Below are positions 33,501 through 41,614 of a DNA stretch of 64,000 nt, one piece after another (the stretch's first letter is position 1; every line of letters starts with the position of its first letter). Source of the DNA: JALYJG01 sp033763555 (lineage in GTDB: Bacteria > Pseudomonadota > Alphaproteobacteria > UBA9219); NCBI GenBank assembly GCA_033763555.1, contig JANRKK010000036.1, positions 1-64,000 of the forward strand, read 5' to 3'. The notes beneath the pieces were generated by a model, which worked only from the letters and a program-made list of their open reading frames with translations, ran no database searches and was not told the DNA's origin. Made by a program: the position numbers and the translations under genes.

Positions 33501-36500
33501 CAGTAAGTGCGATGGTTCCAATCCCTATATTTCCATAACCCGTGGTGTTGGCATTCATCGCCTGATAGCCTACGGCGATATTGCCAGAACTGTCAGCAGC
33601 CGTAGCGGCCAACGCCTGATAGCCGATGGCTATATCTATCGTACCCGGTTTCACGCCCGTACCGATGCCGATCGCGGTGGTGGTGGAGGCGGAATAAGTA
33701 TCCGTCGCACTGCTGGTACCAATCAAAATATTATTCGTGCCCGTCGCCAGGGTCGTACTGCCGACCCGATAACCAATGCCGACATTGTTGGTACCTGTGG
33801 TGTTGGTTTTTAAGGCTTCCATTCCCAAGGCCGTATTGAAAGCGCCCGTCGTGTTGCCGATAAGCGCCGATGCGCCCGCGGCCGTATTGCTGGCTCCGGT
33901 GGTCGTATTTCTCAGCGCCTGGGCACCCAGCGCTGTATTGGCTGATGCGCCCGTGGTGACAAAAAGCGCAAAAGAGCCTATCGCCGTACTGTTACCGCTC
34001 GTCGCGCTATCTTTCATGGCCGATGCGCCAACAGCTGTATTGCTCGTGCCCGTCGTATTGGCATTCAAAGCGCTACTCCCGAGCGCCGTGTTCCAGAGGC
34101 CGTTGAAGCCGCCGCCCGCCTGGGAAATTGTTCCTGAGCCCGCACTCTGACCGACAATCGTATTGGCGGCGCCATCTGACCAGAACATATTGCGGCCGTT
34201 GAACTGCAGGGTGCTTGTGGTGCCCGCCGTGGCGAGATTCAAACCTTGTGTTGCGGTCGCGCCAGCCGCTGCTATCTTGGGATAGGTGCCGCTCTTGCCC
34301 GGTGTGATGTCAACATAATCGACGCCTGAAGCAATGGTATTCCACCGCATCGCTTCGATGCCACCTGCCGCGACGTTCACGATGTTTGCGCCCGACGTAT
34401 AGAAACCCGTCGTCGCATCGCCCGAACGCTGCGGGTTCGCTGCCGAGGCCGAGGTACCGAGTGTCAGGTTGTTACTGAGCGTGCTGTTGCTGCTCAACAG
34501 ACTGTTCCAGGTGCTGTTGTAATAGGCCTCCATGCCCGTCAGCGTTGAATTGTAGCGCACCATGCCGTTGGCAGCCGTAGGACGCTGGCCCGTCGTACCG
34601 CCCGGAAGCGTCAGGGCCGTCGTCGCACTCATGGTCAGAATGCCGGCGCCCTTCGGCGTAAAGGTCATGCTGATATCCGTATCGGAACCTTGCGCCGAAA
34701 GCACCGGCGCGGCGCCTGCCGCAGCACCAGCCACCTGCAGATAATTCACACCCGATGCCGTCGACTGAAGATACAGAGTCTTATTGTAGGTTCCCGTGCT
34801 GTTGGTCATATCGCCCTGCAGCAGGTTGCCGACATTGAGATTGTAATTGGTTCCGGCGGCCGCTGTATCCACCGCGCTCGATGTACCGACAAGGATGTTG
34901 TTGGCTCCGGTTGCCAGAGTTGTCGAAGCGACCTGATAGCCGATCGCGACGTTATTCGTACCTGTCGTGATTTTTGAACCGCCCTGGAAACCGATACCTA
35001 TATTGGCGACACCTGTCGTATTGGCGACAAGGGCGCTTGTACCAAAAGCTGCATTGCCAGCGCCTGTCGTATTAGCGGCGAGGGCACTTGTGCCAACGGC
35101 TGTATTGGAAGTACCTATTGTGTTGCTTTGTAAAGCATTGCCACCCACAGCCGTGTTGAAGAAACCCGTGGTATTGGCATTGAGGGCTTGATAGCCGACG
35201 GCTGTATCCAGCCGTCCGTTAAATCCACCGCCTGTTTGGGAAATCGTCGCAGGCGCGCCGCTGAGCCCTACGATGGTGTTGAAGTTTGTTGCATCCTGCC
35301 AGAACATCGTGCTGCCATTGAATTGCAGGACACCTGCTGCACCCACCGGGGCAAAATTCAGATGCTGCGTTGATGTCGCGCCAGCAGCGGCGAGCGTCAC
35401 GGCCGTGCCGCTCTTGCCTGGTGTAATGGAGAGGTAATCAACACCTGAGGCGATGGTGTTCCAGCGCATCGCCTCGATGCCGCCTGCAGCGACGTTGACG
35501 GTGTTCGCGCCCGATGTGAAGAAGCCGGTTGTCGCATCGCCCGAGCGCTGCGGGTTTGTATCCGAAGTTGAAGTGCCCAAAACCGTGGTTCCGCCGGGAG
35601 CGGCGCTGGTCAGCAGTTCTTCCCAGGATCCGTCGATATAGGCTTCCACGGCTGGCGTATCGCTGTTGTAGCGAATCATGCCGTCCGCTGGTGAAGCTGG
35701 CTGTTGACCCGTTGTGCCACCCGGAAGCGTCAGGGCCGTTGTTGCATTCATGGTCAGAATGCCAGCGCCCTTTGGCGTGAAGGTCATACTGATGTCTGTA
35801 TCGGAACCTTGCGCTGAAAACACCGGAGCCGCGCCTGCCGCCGCGCCCGCAATTTGCAAATAATTCACCCCCGACGCTGTCGATTGCAGATAGAGGGTTT
35901 TGTTATGCGTGGCATCGCTGTTGGTCATATCGCCCTGCAGCAGATTGCCAATATTTAAATTATAATTGGTACCATCCGCCGCATCCACGGCATCCGTTGT
36001 CCCTATCAGAATATTGTTCGACCCCGAAGTTAACGTTTGCGAGCCAACGCCATACCCAATGCTCACGTTATAAGAACCATCTTCATTCGCGCCGCCAGCA
36101 TCACTTCCGATGCCAATATTGCCAACACCGCTCGCGTTGTTCGCAAGGGCGCCGCTGCCAATGGCAGTGTTGTTCGCGCCTGTTGTGAGTTGAAAAAGAG
36201 AATTAATACCAATCGCTGTGTTATAAACACCCGTTGAATTTGCATTAAGGGCGTAATGGCCAACCGCCGTATTGTAGCTGCCTGTTGTATTGTTGTTTAA
36301 AGCAGAAAATCCCAAGCCTGTATTGTTGACACCTTCTGTGTTGAAATAGAGGACTTGAAGACCAACTGCTGTGTTGTTGATGCCCGTTGTATTCGACGCA
36401 AGGGCGAGGCCGCCTACTGCTGTATTATAATTGCCTTCCGTGTTTGCGCCCAGGGCTTGGTTTCCTACCGCTGTATTGAGGATACCAGTTGTATTGAGCT

Positions 36501-39219
36501 GAAGCGCTTGCGTGCCTATTGCCGTATTTTCGTAGCCCGTCGTATTCGTGAACAACGAAACAAATCCAACCGCTGTGTTACCATAACCTTCGGTATTACC
36601 CTGCATGGCTCCGGCACCAAGAGCTGTGTTGCCTTGTCCGGTCGTGTTCGAGCCCAGTGCGGCCGCACCGATGGCCGTGTTGACGCCTCCGGTGGAGTTG
36701 ACACTCAAGGTTTGAAACCCAACAGCTGTATTGTATTTGCCGTTATTGCCACCGCCAGCCTGAGAAAGGCTTCCCGGCATACCTGTATCACCGACAGCTA
36801 TATTTGCATTAACCTCATCCTGCCAAATTCCATTGAGACCACCGAGATGCAAAGCACCCGTCACGATATTCACATTGCCTGTGCCCGCAGGGGCGAGATC
36901 GAGCGTTTGATTGCTGGTCGCACCAGCAACGGCAAGTTTGACGTTCGTACCGCTCTTGCCCGGCGTGACGGACACATAATCCACGCCGCTGGCCATCGTG
37001 TTCCAGCGCATCACTTCGATACCGCCAGCCGCAACGTTGACGGTGTTCGCACCGGATGTGAAGAAACCGGTTGTCAGATCGCCCGAGCGTTGCGGGTTTG
37101 TGTTGGCGGCTTGCGTACCGAGTGTGATGCCGCCACTGATGGTGCCCGTGACGTTACCCGTGAGATTGCCGACGAAAGTTCCAGCCGTTACCGTGCCGCC
37201 AAACGTCGCATTGCCTGTGGAGCGCTCAATCGACAAAGGTGTACCCAGCGCCGTGCCATTGTCATGGAAGCTTTGAATGGTGAAGTTCGAGCCCGCATCG
37301 CTGCCGCCTTCCGCCGCGCTATTCGTGCTGACAACCCAGCGCTTGCTGGTCGCACCCGTCGTAAACTGAATTTCGCGGCTCGTGCCCGCGGCACCTTCGA
37401 TGCGGATATTGCCGACAAGATCGAGCCGTTCATTCGGCACGGTTGTGCCGAGGCCGAGATAGCCATTCTCATCCAAAATCGCCTGATCGACGCCGCCCGT
37501 GGTGAAGGTGATACCGTCATTATTCAGCGTTACGGTCTGTCCATTGCCGTCGCTTAAAACATTGGTCGAAACATTCGTCGCATAGGTCAGACGGCCATCG
37601 GCATCGACCGTACCCCAGTTGTAGCTTCCGGGCGTAACGGTCGTTGATTCCAGCTGCAACGGCCCTACCGTGCCATCTTGAATGGCGCTTCCAGGAATTG
37701 AGTTGGTCGCAAAACGGTTGGTGTCGAGAACGCCCGTTGTCAGGTTGGCCGCGTCGTTGGCGCCGAGATTGGAACGTGCCGTCGGCGCCGTTGTCGCGCC
37801 CGTACCGCCATTGGAAATGGCAACGACGCCGCTGACATTGGTTGCATTGCCTGTCAGGGGGCCGCTGAAATTCGCAGCCGTCACAGTGCCGGAGAAAGTC
37901 GCACCGCTGCCCGACATGGCACCGCCGAAGGTGCTGGTACCTGTGACGCCCAAGGTGCCGCCCACCGTCGCATTGCTGCCGATAGCAGCAGAGCTCAGCG
38001 TGCTGGCTCCGGCCTCCAGTGTTCCGCCCACAATGGCATTCGTCGTAACGCCCAGAGAATCGAAGGTGCCCGCGCCGCCCGCGACCGCACCGCCAAACGT
38101 CGCATCGCCTGTGACGCCCAAGGTGCCGCCGACGGCAGCATTATTGGTGATGGTGGCGGAACTGAGTGTGCTGGCTCCGGCGCTTAAAGTGCCGCCCAGG
38201 GTCGTATTGCCTGTGACGCCAAAAGTACCGCCAACAGTGGCGTTATTGGTCACGCCGAGGGATGAGAAAGTGCCCGCGCCGCCCGCAACAGCGCCGCCGA
38301 AAGTGGCATCACCCGTAACACCCAAAGTGCCGCCGACGGTCGCGTTGGTTGTTACAGCGGCGGAATTCAATGTGCTTGCGCCCGCCGATAAAGCACCGGA
38401 GAAAGCGCCGCTGGCCGCCGAGATCGCGCCTGTACTGACGGCCGCCAGTGTTGAGGTGCCTTGAACGTCAAGGGTTCCCCGAACGAGCAGATTACCGCTT
38501 GAGTCGACAACCAGCTGCGAGCCGACTTGACCGAATTGCACCGATGTTGTGTTGCCACCGCTGACCGTCGCCTGCCAGACCGCCGAGCGGTTGACCGCCG
38601 TCATCACGGGCCAGGAGAGAATGATGTCATCGCCTTGCGCCGAGGCATCGCCGCATCGTGTGTTCAGAGAACCGTCCGGCCCGGCAGACAGGATCATGAA
38701 AGCAGGATCGCTTCCAGGGCTGGTAGGATTTTCCCAACGGCAATAAATGTAATAATGGCCGTAGCCGTCCATTTGCTTGAGGCCCGACCCGGCGGTGAAA
38801 ACACCGACTTCCGCCGGAGAGCCGGATGAACCCGCGCTGCTGGCATTGGCGGGAAGTTGCGCCTGCCCGCTGATCGCCGCCATTTTGACTGTCGAGGATG
38901 CGCACTCCGCCGAAGCACTGCCGCCCTGCGGCGGGCAAAGCAAGGTTGTGTCAGCGCTGAGCGTTGAAGTTGCAGCCAGGGTAGTCGCGTTGGCGTTGAG
39001 ATCGCCCTTGGTCGTCATGTCATTGGTCATCTGCACGTTGCTGCGCAGAATCTGGCTGTAACCGCTGAAGAGAACGCCCGCACCGACGCCGACAAGGCCG
39101 AGCATGTACAGAATGGGGGCAATGCCAAAGCCCGCGCGGCGGCGTACCGAAGGCGAAGACGAACATGGCCGGAAGAAAGGCCGGGAGCGGCGCGCGGCTT
39201 GTGAATCTTTCTCTGTCAT
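30574..39219 (-). CDS. Giant pilin-anchored repeat protein (PilV-like N-terminus, tail-fibre-type NTAVG repeats)
   Basis: About 2881 residues. A short Arg-rich leader (SVRRRAGFGIAP) precedes one hydrophobic helix (ILYMLGLVGVGAGVLFSGY) and a pilin-like domain with cysteines and DGYGHYYIYCRWENP...FMILSAGPDGSLNTRCGD...GDDIILSW (residues ~60-210). This order resembles PilV-type minor pilins. Next come GGTLGVTGDATFGGA-type beta repeats (~240-440) and a tail-fibre-like block (LGLGTTVPNERLDLVGNIRIEG, ~590-700). Then follow four large modules, each opening with NPQRSGD-TTGF and carrying 17-residue NTAVGxxALxxNTTG repeats, about 50 in all. The last ~120 residues form a distinct Gly/Ser/Thr-rich domain. 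No S74 endosialidase-type chaperone, autotransporter barrel or sorting motif is seen. Start 39219 has GGGAGC just upstream. Probably a surface or pilus-tip adhesin. Confidence 0.75.
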   Translation of the reverse strand: MTEKDSQAARRSRPFFRPCSSSPSVRRRAGFGIAPILYMLGLVGVGAGVLFSGYSQILRSNVQMTNDMTTKGDLNANATTLAATSTLSADTTLLCPPQGGSASAECASSTVKMAAISGQAQLPANASSAGSSGSPAEVGVFTAGSGLKQMDGYGHYYIYCRWENPTSPGSDPAFMILSAGPDGSLNTRCGDASAQGDDIILSWPVMTAVNRSAVWQATVSGGNTTSVQFGQVGSQLVVDSSGNLLVRGTLDVQGTSTLAAVSTGAISAASGAFSGALSAGASTLNSAAVTTNATVGGTLGVTGDATFGGAVAGGAGTFSSLGVTNNATVGGTFGVTGNTTLGGTLSAGASTLSSATITNNAAVGGTLGVTGDATFGGAVAGGAGTFDSLGVTTNAIVGGTLEAGASTLSSAAIGSNATVGGTLGVTGTSTFGGAMSGSGATFSGTVTAANFSGPLTGNATNVSGVVAISNGGTGATTAPTARSNLGANDAANLTTGVLDTNRFATNSIPGSAIQDGTVGPLQLESTTVTPGSYNWGTVDADGRLTYATNVSTNVLSDGNGQTVTLNNDGITFTTGGVDQAILDENGYLGLGTTVPNERLDLVGNIRIEGAAGTSREIQFTTGATSKRWVVSTNSAAEGGSDAGSNFTIQSFHDNGTALGTPLSIERSTGNATFGGTVTAGTFVGNLTGNVTGTISGGITLGTQAANTNPQRSGDLTTGFFTSGANTVNVAAGGIEVMRWNTMASGVDYVSVTPGKSGTNVKLAVAGATSNQTLDLAPAGTGNVNIVTGALHLGGLNGIWQDEVNANIAVGDTGMPGSLSQAGGGNNGKYNTAVGFQTLSVNSTGGVNTAIGAAALGSNTTGQGNTALGAGAMQGNTEGYGNTAVGFVSLFTNTTGYENTAIGTQALQLNTTGILNTAVGNQALGANTEGNYNTAVGGLALASNTTGINNTAVGLQVLYFNTEGVNNTGLGFSALNNNTTGSYNTAVGHYALNANSTGVYNTAIGINSLFQLTTGANNTAIGSGALANNASGVGNIGIGSDAGGANEDGSYNVSIGYGVGSQTLTSGSNNILIGTTDAVDAADGTNYNLNIGNLLQGDMTNSDATHNKTLYLQSTASGVNYLQIAGAAAGAAPVFSAQGSDTDISMTFTPKGAGILTMNATTALTLPGGTTGQQPASPADGMIRYNSDTPAVEAYIDGSWEELLTSAAPGGTTVLGTSTSDTNPQRSGDATTGFFTSGANTVNVAAGGIEAMRWNTIASGVDYLSITPGKSGTAVTLAAAGATSTQHLNFAPVGAAGVLQFNGSTMFWQDATNFNTIVGLSGAPATISQTGGGFNGRLDTAVGYQALNANTTGFFNTAVGGNALQSNTIGTSNTAVGTSALAANTTGAGNAAFGTSALVANTTGVANIGIGFQGGSKITTGTNNVAIGYQVASTTLATGANNILVGTSSAVDTAAAGTNYNLNVGNLLQGDMTNSTGTYNKTLYLQSTASGVNYLQVAGAAAGAAPVLSAQGSDTDISMTFTPKGAGILTMSATTALTLPGGTTGQRPTAANGMVRYNSTLTGMEAYYNSTWNSLLSSNSTLSNNLTLGTSASAANPQRSGDATTGFYTSGANIVNVAAGGIEAMRWNTIASGVDYVDITPGKSGTYPKIAAAGATATQGLNLATAGTTSTLQFNGRNMFWSDGAANTIVGQSAGSGTISQAGGGFNGLWNTALGSSALNANTTGTSNTAVGASAMKDSATSGNSTAIGSFALFVTTGASANTALGAQALRNTTTGASNTAAGASALIGNTTGAFNTALGMEALKTNTTGTNNVGIGYRVGSTTLATGTNNILIGTSSATDTYSASTTTAIGIGTGVKPGTIDIAIGYQALAATAADSSGNIAVGYQAMNANTTGYGNIGIGTIALTANTTGADNTALGVWALKTNSTGIRNVAVGNEALAFTTGSRNTAVGYDSLKSNTTGADNTAVGHFALVSNSTGASNTGIGVSSGSSITTGTNNVAIGYGVASSTLTTGGNNILIGTSNAVTTAAAGTNYNLNIGNLLQGDMTNSTGTYNKTLYLQSTASGVNYLQVAGAATTAHPALSAQGSDSNIGIVLTPKGTGGVGIGTTAPGNKLHVYSSASGQTVPALIETTATNAFSELSLKTASRTYNISTGGSATGAPYASNLYIWDGTAAAVRVVMNTSGALSIGPSAPTTGTALDVSAHTSSVLLPVGTTGTRPTGVAGMIRYNSTTPAIEAYYNSTWNSLGTGGGSSTIDLGTSASAANPRRSGDATTGFFSSGANTVNVAAGGIEVERWNTIASGVDYLSITPGKSGTAVKLAVGGATATQHMNFAPVGSAGVLQFNGGTMFWQDTTNANTVVGSASTLPSITTNLGILSGVWNIAIGTGALASITGPGVGLLSSSNNVALGANALNGNTSGALNTAIGSTALSGNTTGILNTAIGYSAMSSATTGHRNTAVGASAQASTTGTYNTAVGFQASAGGTTYSVALGADASTTGSYSTVVGAAATIGSGNYNTAVGYNALDASTTGANNTAVGSAALDANTTGTYNVALGYDALGAVTTGSNNVAIGPSVSSIVLTTGSNNILIGTTALVDTPASSTSYHLNIGNLLLGDMTNSTSTAGRTLYLQSTASGVNYVQIAGATTGNGPTISAIGSDSNIDINIAPKGTGKITMNTTGAMLLPTGTTGQRPGSPSDGMVRYNSTVPTMEVYYSSTWNQIGAAGTPAAHNHTSTAEGGFYRWVGYCGNGSDYTTASFGVTYDVTGCESASLPAGTVWGFRILGTIVSSNTATWKLAMTAATATAVESGFSSLSGSGVDASNVLSGSGSFTGNLGGTTNNYTIQIMGYVSMNTAGTLKLQIQKNTSGTMTVKKNTIMEVWRIS
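31480..36740 (-). repeat. Coding repeats: ~50 copies of a 51-bp (17-residue) NTAVG unit in four modules
   Basis: The minus strand encodes units of the form NTAVGxxALxxNTTGxx. By eye there are about 14, 6, 17 and 12 units in modules 1 to 4. Each array is followed by a conserved closing block (NNILIGTS...NLNIGNLLQGDMTNS...KTLYLQSTASGVNYLQ...TPKGAG). The modules open near 37087, 35543, 34428 and 32417. Copies are diverged at the DNA level but still share stretches of a few dozen near-identical bases. Confidence 0.9.
37914..38420 (-). repeat. Coding repeats: TVGGTLGVTGDATFGGA units near the N-terminus of the giant protein
   Basis: The minus strand encodes at least five copies of ATVGGTLGVTG, alternating with ATFGGAVAGGAGTFSSLGV or LSAGASTLSSA segments. 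Two of the ~30-codon doublets are nearly identical. Such hexapeptide-like repeats usually form beta-helices or trimeric beta-prisms. Confidence 0.8.
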
Positions 39220-39438
39220 AAGCTCCCACCCACGCAAGCCTTCTGCGCCCAGGGCGCATGCCGAAAAGGAAGGTGCGTTTCCTGACTGTGCGTTTGAAAC
39301 GTTAAAAATTGGTCAAACCAATGAAATTTCTGGCTTTTCGGCATGCACGCAAAAGTTGAAATGCTGGATTTTCAGCCCTTTTTTGAAGGCAATTTATTTC
39401 AAATTGTTAACATCCTGCAGGCCGTGTATTTCAACGCC

Positions 39439-39909
39439 ATGTCCGCGATCAAAAAACGCCTTGCCGAACTGGGTTTCACGCTGCCGCCGCCCGCGCCTGC
39501 CGTTGCGCTCTATGTGCCCTATGTCGTCACCGGAAATCTGGCCTTTATTTCGGGCCAGATACCGCTGGAAAACGGCCAGGTGAAGCTTACGGGGCGTCTG
39601 GGCGCGGAAGTTGATCTGGCGGCAGGCCAGAAGGCGGCGCAGCTCTGCGCATTGAACATTCTTGCGCAGCTGAACAAAGCCTGCGGTGGCGATCTCGATC
39701 GCGTCAAACGATGCGTCAAGCTGGGCGGATTCGTCGCTTCCGCACCGGATTTCTTTGATCATTCCAAAATCATCAATGGCGCATCGGACGTCATGCAGCA
39801 GGTCTTCGGCGAGACTGGACGGCATGCGCGTTTTGCTGTGGGCGTCAGTACCTTGCCGTTGAATTCAGCCGTGGAAGTCGACGCGGTTTTTGAAATCAAC
39901 CCAGCCTAG
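39439..39909 (+). CDS. RidA/YjgF-family protein
   Basis: About 156 residues of the YjgF/YER057c/UK114 family, small trimeric proteins; the best known members hydrolyse reactive enamine/imine intermediates. Family segments: GNLAFISGQIPLENG, AQLCALNILAQLNKACGGDLDRVKRCVKLGGFVAS, and HARFAVGVSTLPLNSAVEVDAVFEI. The length and pattern fit the longer YjgF subgroup often called UK114-like_1, not the ~128-residue RidA proper; the classical active-site Arg position is replaced in the local context GRHARFAVG, so activity is uncertain. Start at 39439 (MSAIKKRL) is chosen because upstream codons are AT-rich and unlike protein. Converges on the TIGR02302-type gene with a four-base overlap. Confidence 0.85.
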   Translation: MSAIKKRLAELGFTLPPPAPAVALYVPYVVTGNLAFISGQIPLENGQVKLTGRLGAEVDLAAGQKAAQLCALNILAQLNKACGGDLDRVKRCVKLGGFVASAPDFFDHSKIINGASDVMQQVFGETGRHARFAVGVSTLPLNSAVEVDAVFEINPA

Positions 39910-41420
39910 AAATTCTGCATCAGCCGTTCGATGGCCGTGGCGGGCTGACGGTGCGGTTCGATCAGGGATGAGCTTTCGGCGCGGAGATTTTCCAGGCGCT
40001 GCTGTAATTTCAGAAATTCCTCGCGGGCTTCATCCGCTGCGCCGGAGGAGGATAAATCGCGTATCTGCTGCAGCATGCGGCCCAGATCCTGCGGCACCAG
40101 CTTGTTGATCTGCTGCCGTGAAGCCTGGTTGGTGTTGTTCAACGGCGCGGGGCGCGAAGCGGTCGGTTTCGACAATTCGGACAAATATTTCATCAGCGCC
40201 TGATGCAAGCGGTCGATCAGAGCATGAACCTCATCATCGCTGGCCTGACGGTCCAGAGCATCGGCCAGCTCCCGCTGCGCGGTGCGAAGATTGTTTTCGG
40301 CGATGCCGGACATGCCATCTTCAATCCGCACGGCAGCCTGCCAGATCAGGTCATTGACGGGCGCTGCCGTCGCGCGGTCATGATCCAGAACCAGCCGCAC
40401 AGCACCCGAACGCAGGCTCATCAACACGATGGGATCGCCCCGGTAAATCAGGGGCTGATGTGCAATGCCCGCCATGATATTTGCGGCTTCGTTGCGCAAA
40501 ATTTCGTCGCCGGGATTAGCCATCAATTTCTTGCGTTCTTCCACCAGGGCGCGGGCAACCGGATGGAAAAAGATGCGTTCCGGCAAGGTAAATTCGATGC
40601 TGTCGCTTTCCGTAGTGTGGCCCTTAGCATCCGTGGCCACCAGCTGGAGACGCACGGGCTGGCCTGCCCAGCGATGCGCTGTCAAATCCTCGAAACTGAT
40701 GCGTTTCAATTCCCTGGCGTTGGACGATGCCAAGGGAATATCGACAGGTTCATGCCCAGCCAGCGGTTTGGAATCGCGCGGGCTGATGCGCGCGATAACA
40801 GATGTCACGCCATAATCATCCGAAGCTTCGTAAGCCAAGCGCACGGCCTGACGCGTTGTGATCGATGGCGCAGCTGTGAAGGCAACAGCAGGCGGCTGAT
40901 CAGGCACCACACGGATGCGCCAGGCATGAATGTCTTTTCCGCCCTGACGCAGCGCGATCATGTCGCCTGTCTGAATGGTTTCGGTGGCGCCGAAGCCATT
41001 ATGCTTGTCCGGCAGGAAAGGCTGCGTCTGGCCGTTGATGGCCAGATCCATATTGCCGCTTTTGCGTTCCGCCAGATGGCTGGTGACCACGCTGCCTTCC
41101 GGCACATCGATAATTGCGCCGTCCTGGCGGATGCCCGCGGGCGTAGCGATGATCATGGGCGGCAGGCCCGTATATTCGGGTGGCGTAATCCAGGCATCGA
41201 GCGGCGGGGTGAAAAGCTTGCCCTGCATCCGGACGATGGGGTTCAATGTCGCCATCAGTTTGCCACCGCCAAGGCTCCAGCCCAGAAGCGCGAGGACGGT
41301 AACACCGACGAGAAGCGAGGAACGGAAGGCTGGAATTTTCTTTTTTTCAGATGTGAGTCGAAGGGAACCGGAAGGATCGGTTTTTTTGAGGGAACAAGCG
41401 CTGGTCTGGCGCGTCAACAT
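39906..41420 (-). CDS. Short member of the DUF4175/TIGR02302 membrane protein family
   Basis: About 504 residues. One transmembrane segment (SSLLVGVTVLALLGWSLGG) and then a periplasmic part with the family features: DAWITPPEYTGLPPMI, VPEGSVVTSHL, the DDYGV motif (EASDDYGVTSVIARI), DLTAHRWAGQPVRLQLVATD, LPERIFFHPVARALVEERKKL and IEDGMSGIAENNLRTAQRELADAL. Typical alphaproteobacterial members are about 800 residues or more; this one ends just after DLGRMLQQIRDL...QQRLENLRAE, so the usual long C-terminal region and one N-terminal transmembrane segment seem absent. Start 41420 has AGGG upstream; a GTG at 41480 is also in frame. Downstream of lysA, its usual neighbour. Confidence 0.75.
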   Translation of the reverse strand: MLTRQTSACSLKKTDPSGSLRLTSEKKKIPAFRSSLLVGVTVLALLGWSLGGGKLMATLNPIVRMQGKLFTPPLDAWITPPEYTGLPPMIIATPAGIRQDGAIIDVPEGSVVTSHLAERKSGNMDLAINGQTQPFLPDKHNGFGATETIQTGDMIALRQGGKDIHAWRIRVVPDQPPAVAFTAAPSITTRQAVRLAYEASDDYGVTSVIARISPRDSKPLAGHEPVDIPLASSNARELKRISFEDLTAHRWAGQPVRLQLVATDAKGHTTESDSIEFTLPERIFFHPVARALVEERKKLMANPGDEILRNEAANIMAGIAHQPLIYRGDPIVLMSLRSGAVRLVLDHDRATAAPVNDLIWQAAVRIEDGMSGIAENNLRTAQRELADALDRQASDDEVHALIDRLHQALMKYLSELSKPTASRPAPLNNTNQASRQQINKLVPQDLGRMLQQIRDLSSSGAADEAREEFLKLQQRLENLRAESSSLIEPHRQPATAIERLMQNF

Positions 41421-41614
41421 CTCAAAGCCCTGGTCAACTTCGTTTTCGCGGCCGCCTTGTCTGCCAAAGCAAGCCTTCACAACCCGAGTATGCCGGGGAA
41501 AGGCTAAAAAAAAGATTAGGATTTGCCTGCTTTTTAGAGGTCCGTTTCGCAGCTGCGAAAGCCGGAAAAGCCTTGTGCGATGCGATAAACTTGAATGTTC
41601 AGGGAATCCGTGGG

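Noticed and set aside
31480..36740. CRISPR array because of regular short repeats
   Set aside because: Repeats are in-frame protein-coding units of 51 bp without unique spacers, and no cas genes are present.
37682..38464. Long plus-strand open frame opposite the N-terminal repeats of the giant protein
   Set aside because: It mirrors the repeat rhythm of the minus-strand gene (Val/Pro/Ala-rich, periodic), has no ribosome-binding site or family motif, and is a shadow of GC-rich repeats.
30574..39219. Prophage tail-fibre gene
   Set aside because: No other phage gene (tail, capsid, terminase, integrase, lysis) is in the window; the N-terminus is membrane/pilin-like and the S74 chaperone is absent.
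30574..39219. Trimeric autotransporter adhesin (YadA/Hia type)
   Set aside because: The head-like repeats fit, but there is no extended signal peptide, no coiled-coil stalk and no C-terminal YadA-anchor barrel.
30574..39219. Shufflon-type DNA inversion system
   Set aside because: The PilV-like N-terminus prompted a look, but I found no recombinase gene and no inverted cassettes; the repeats are all in direct orientation.
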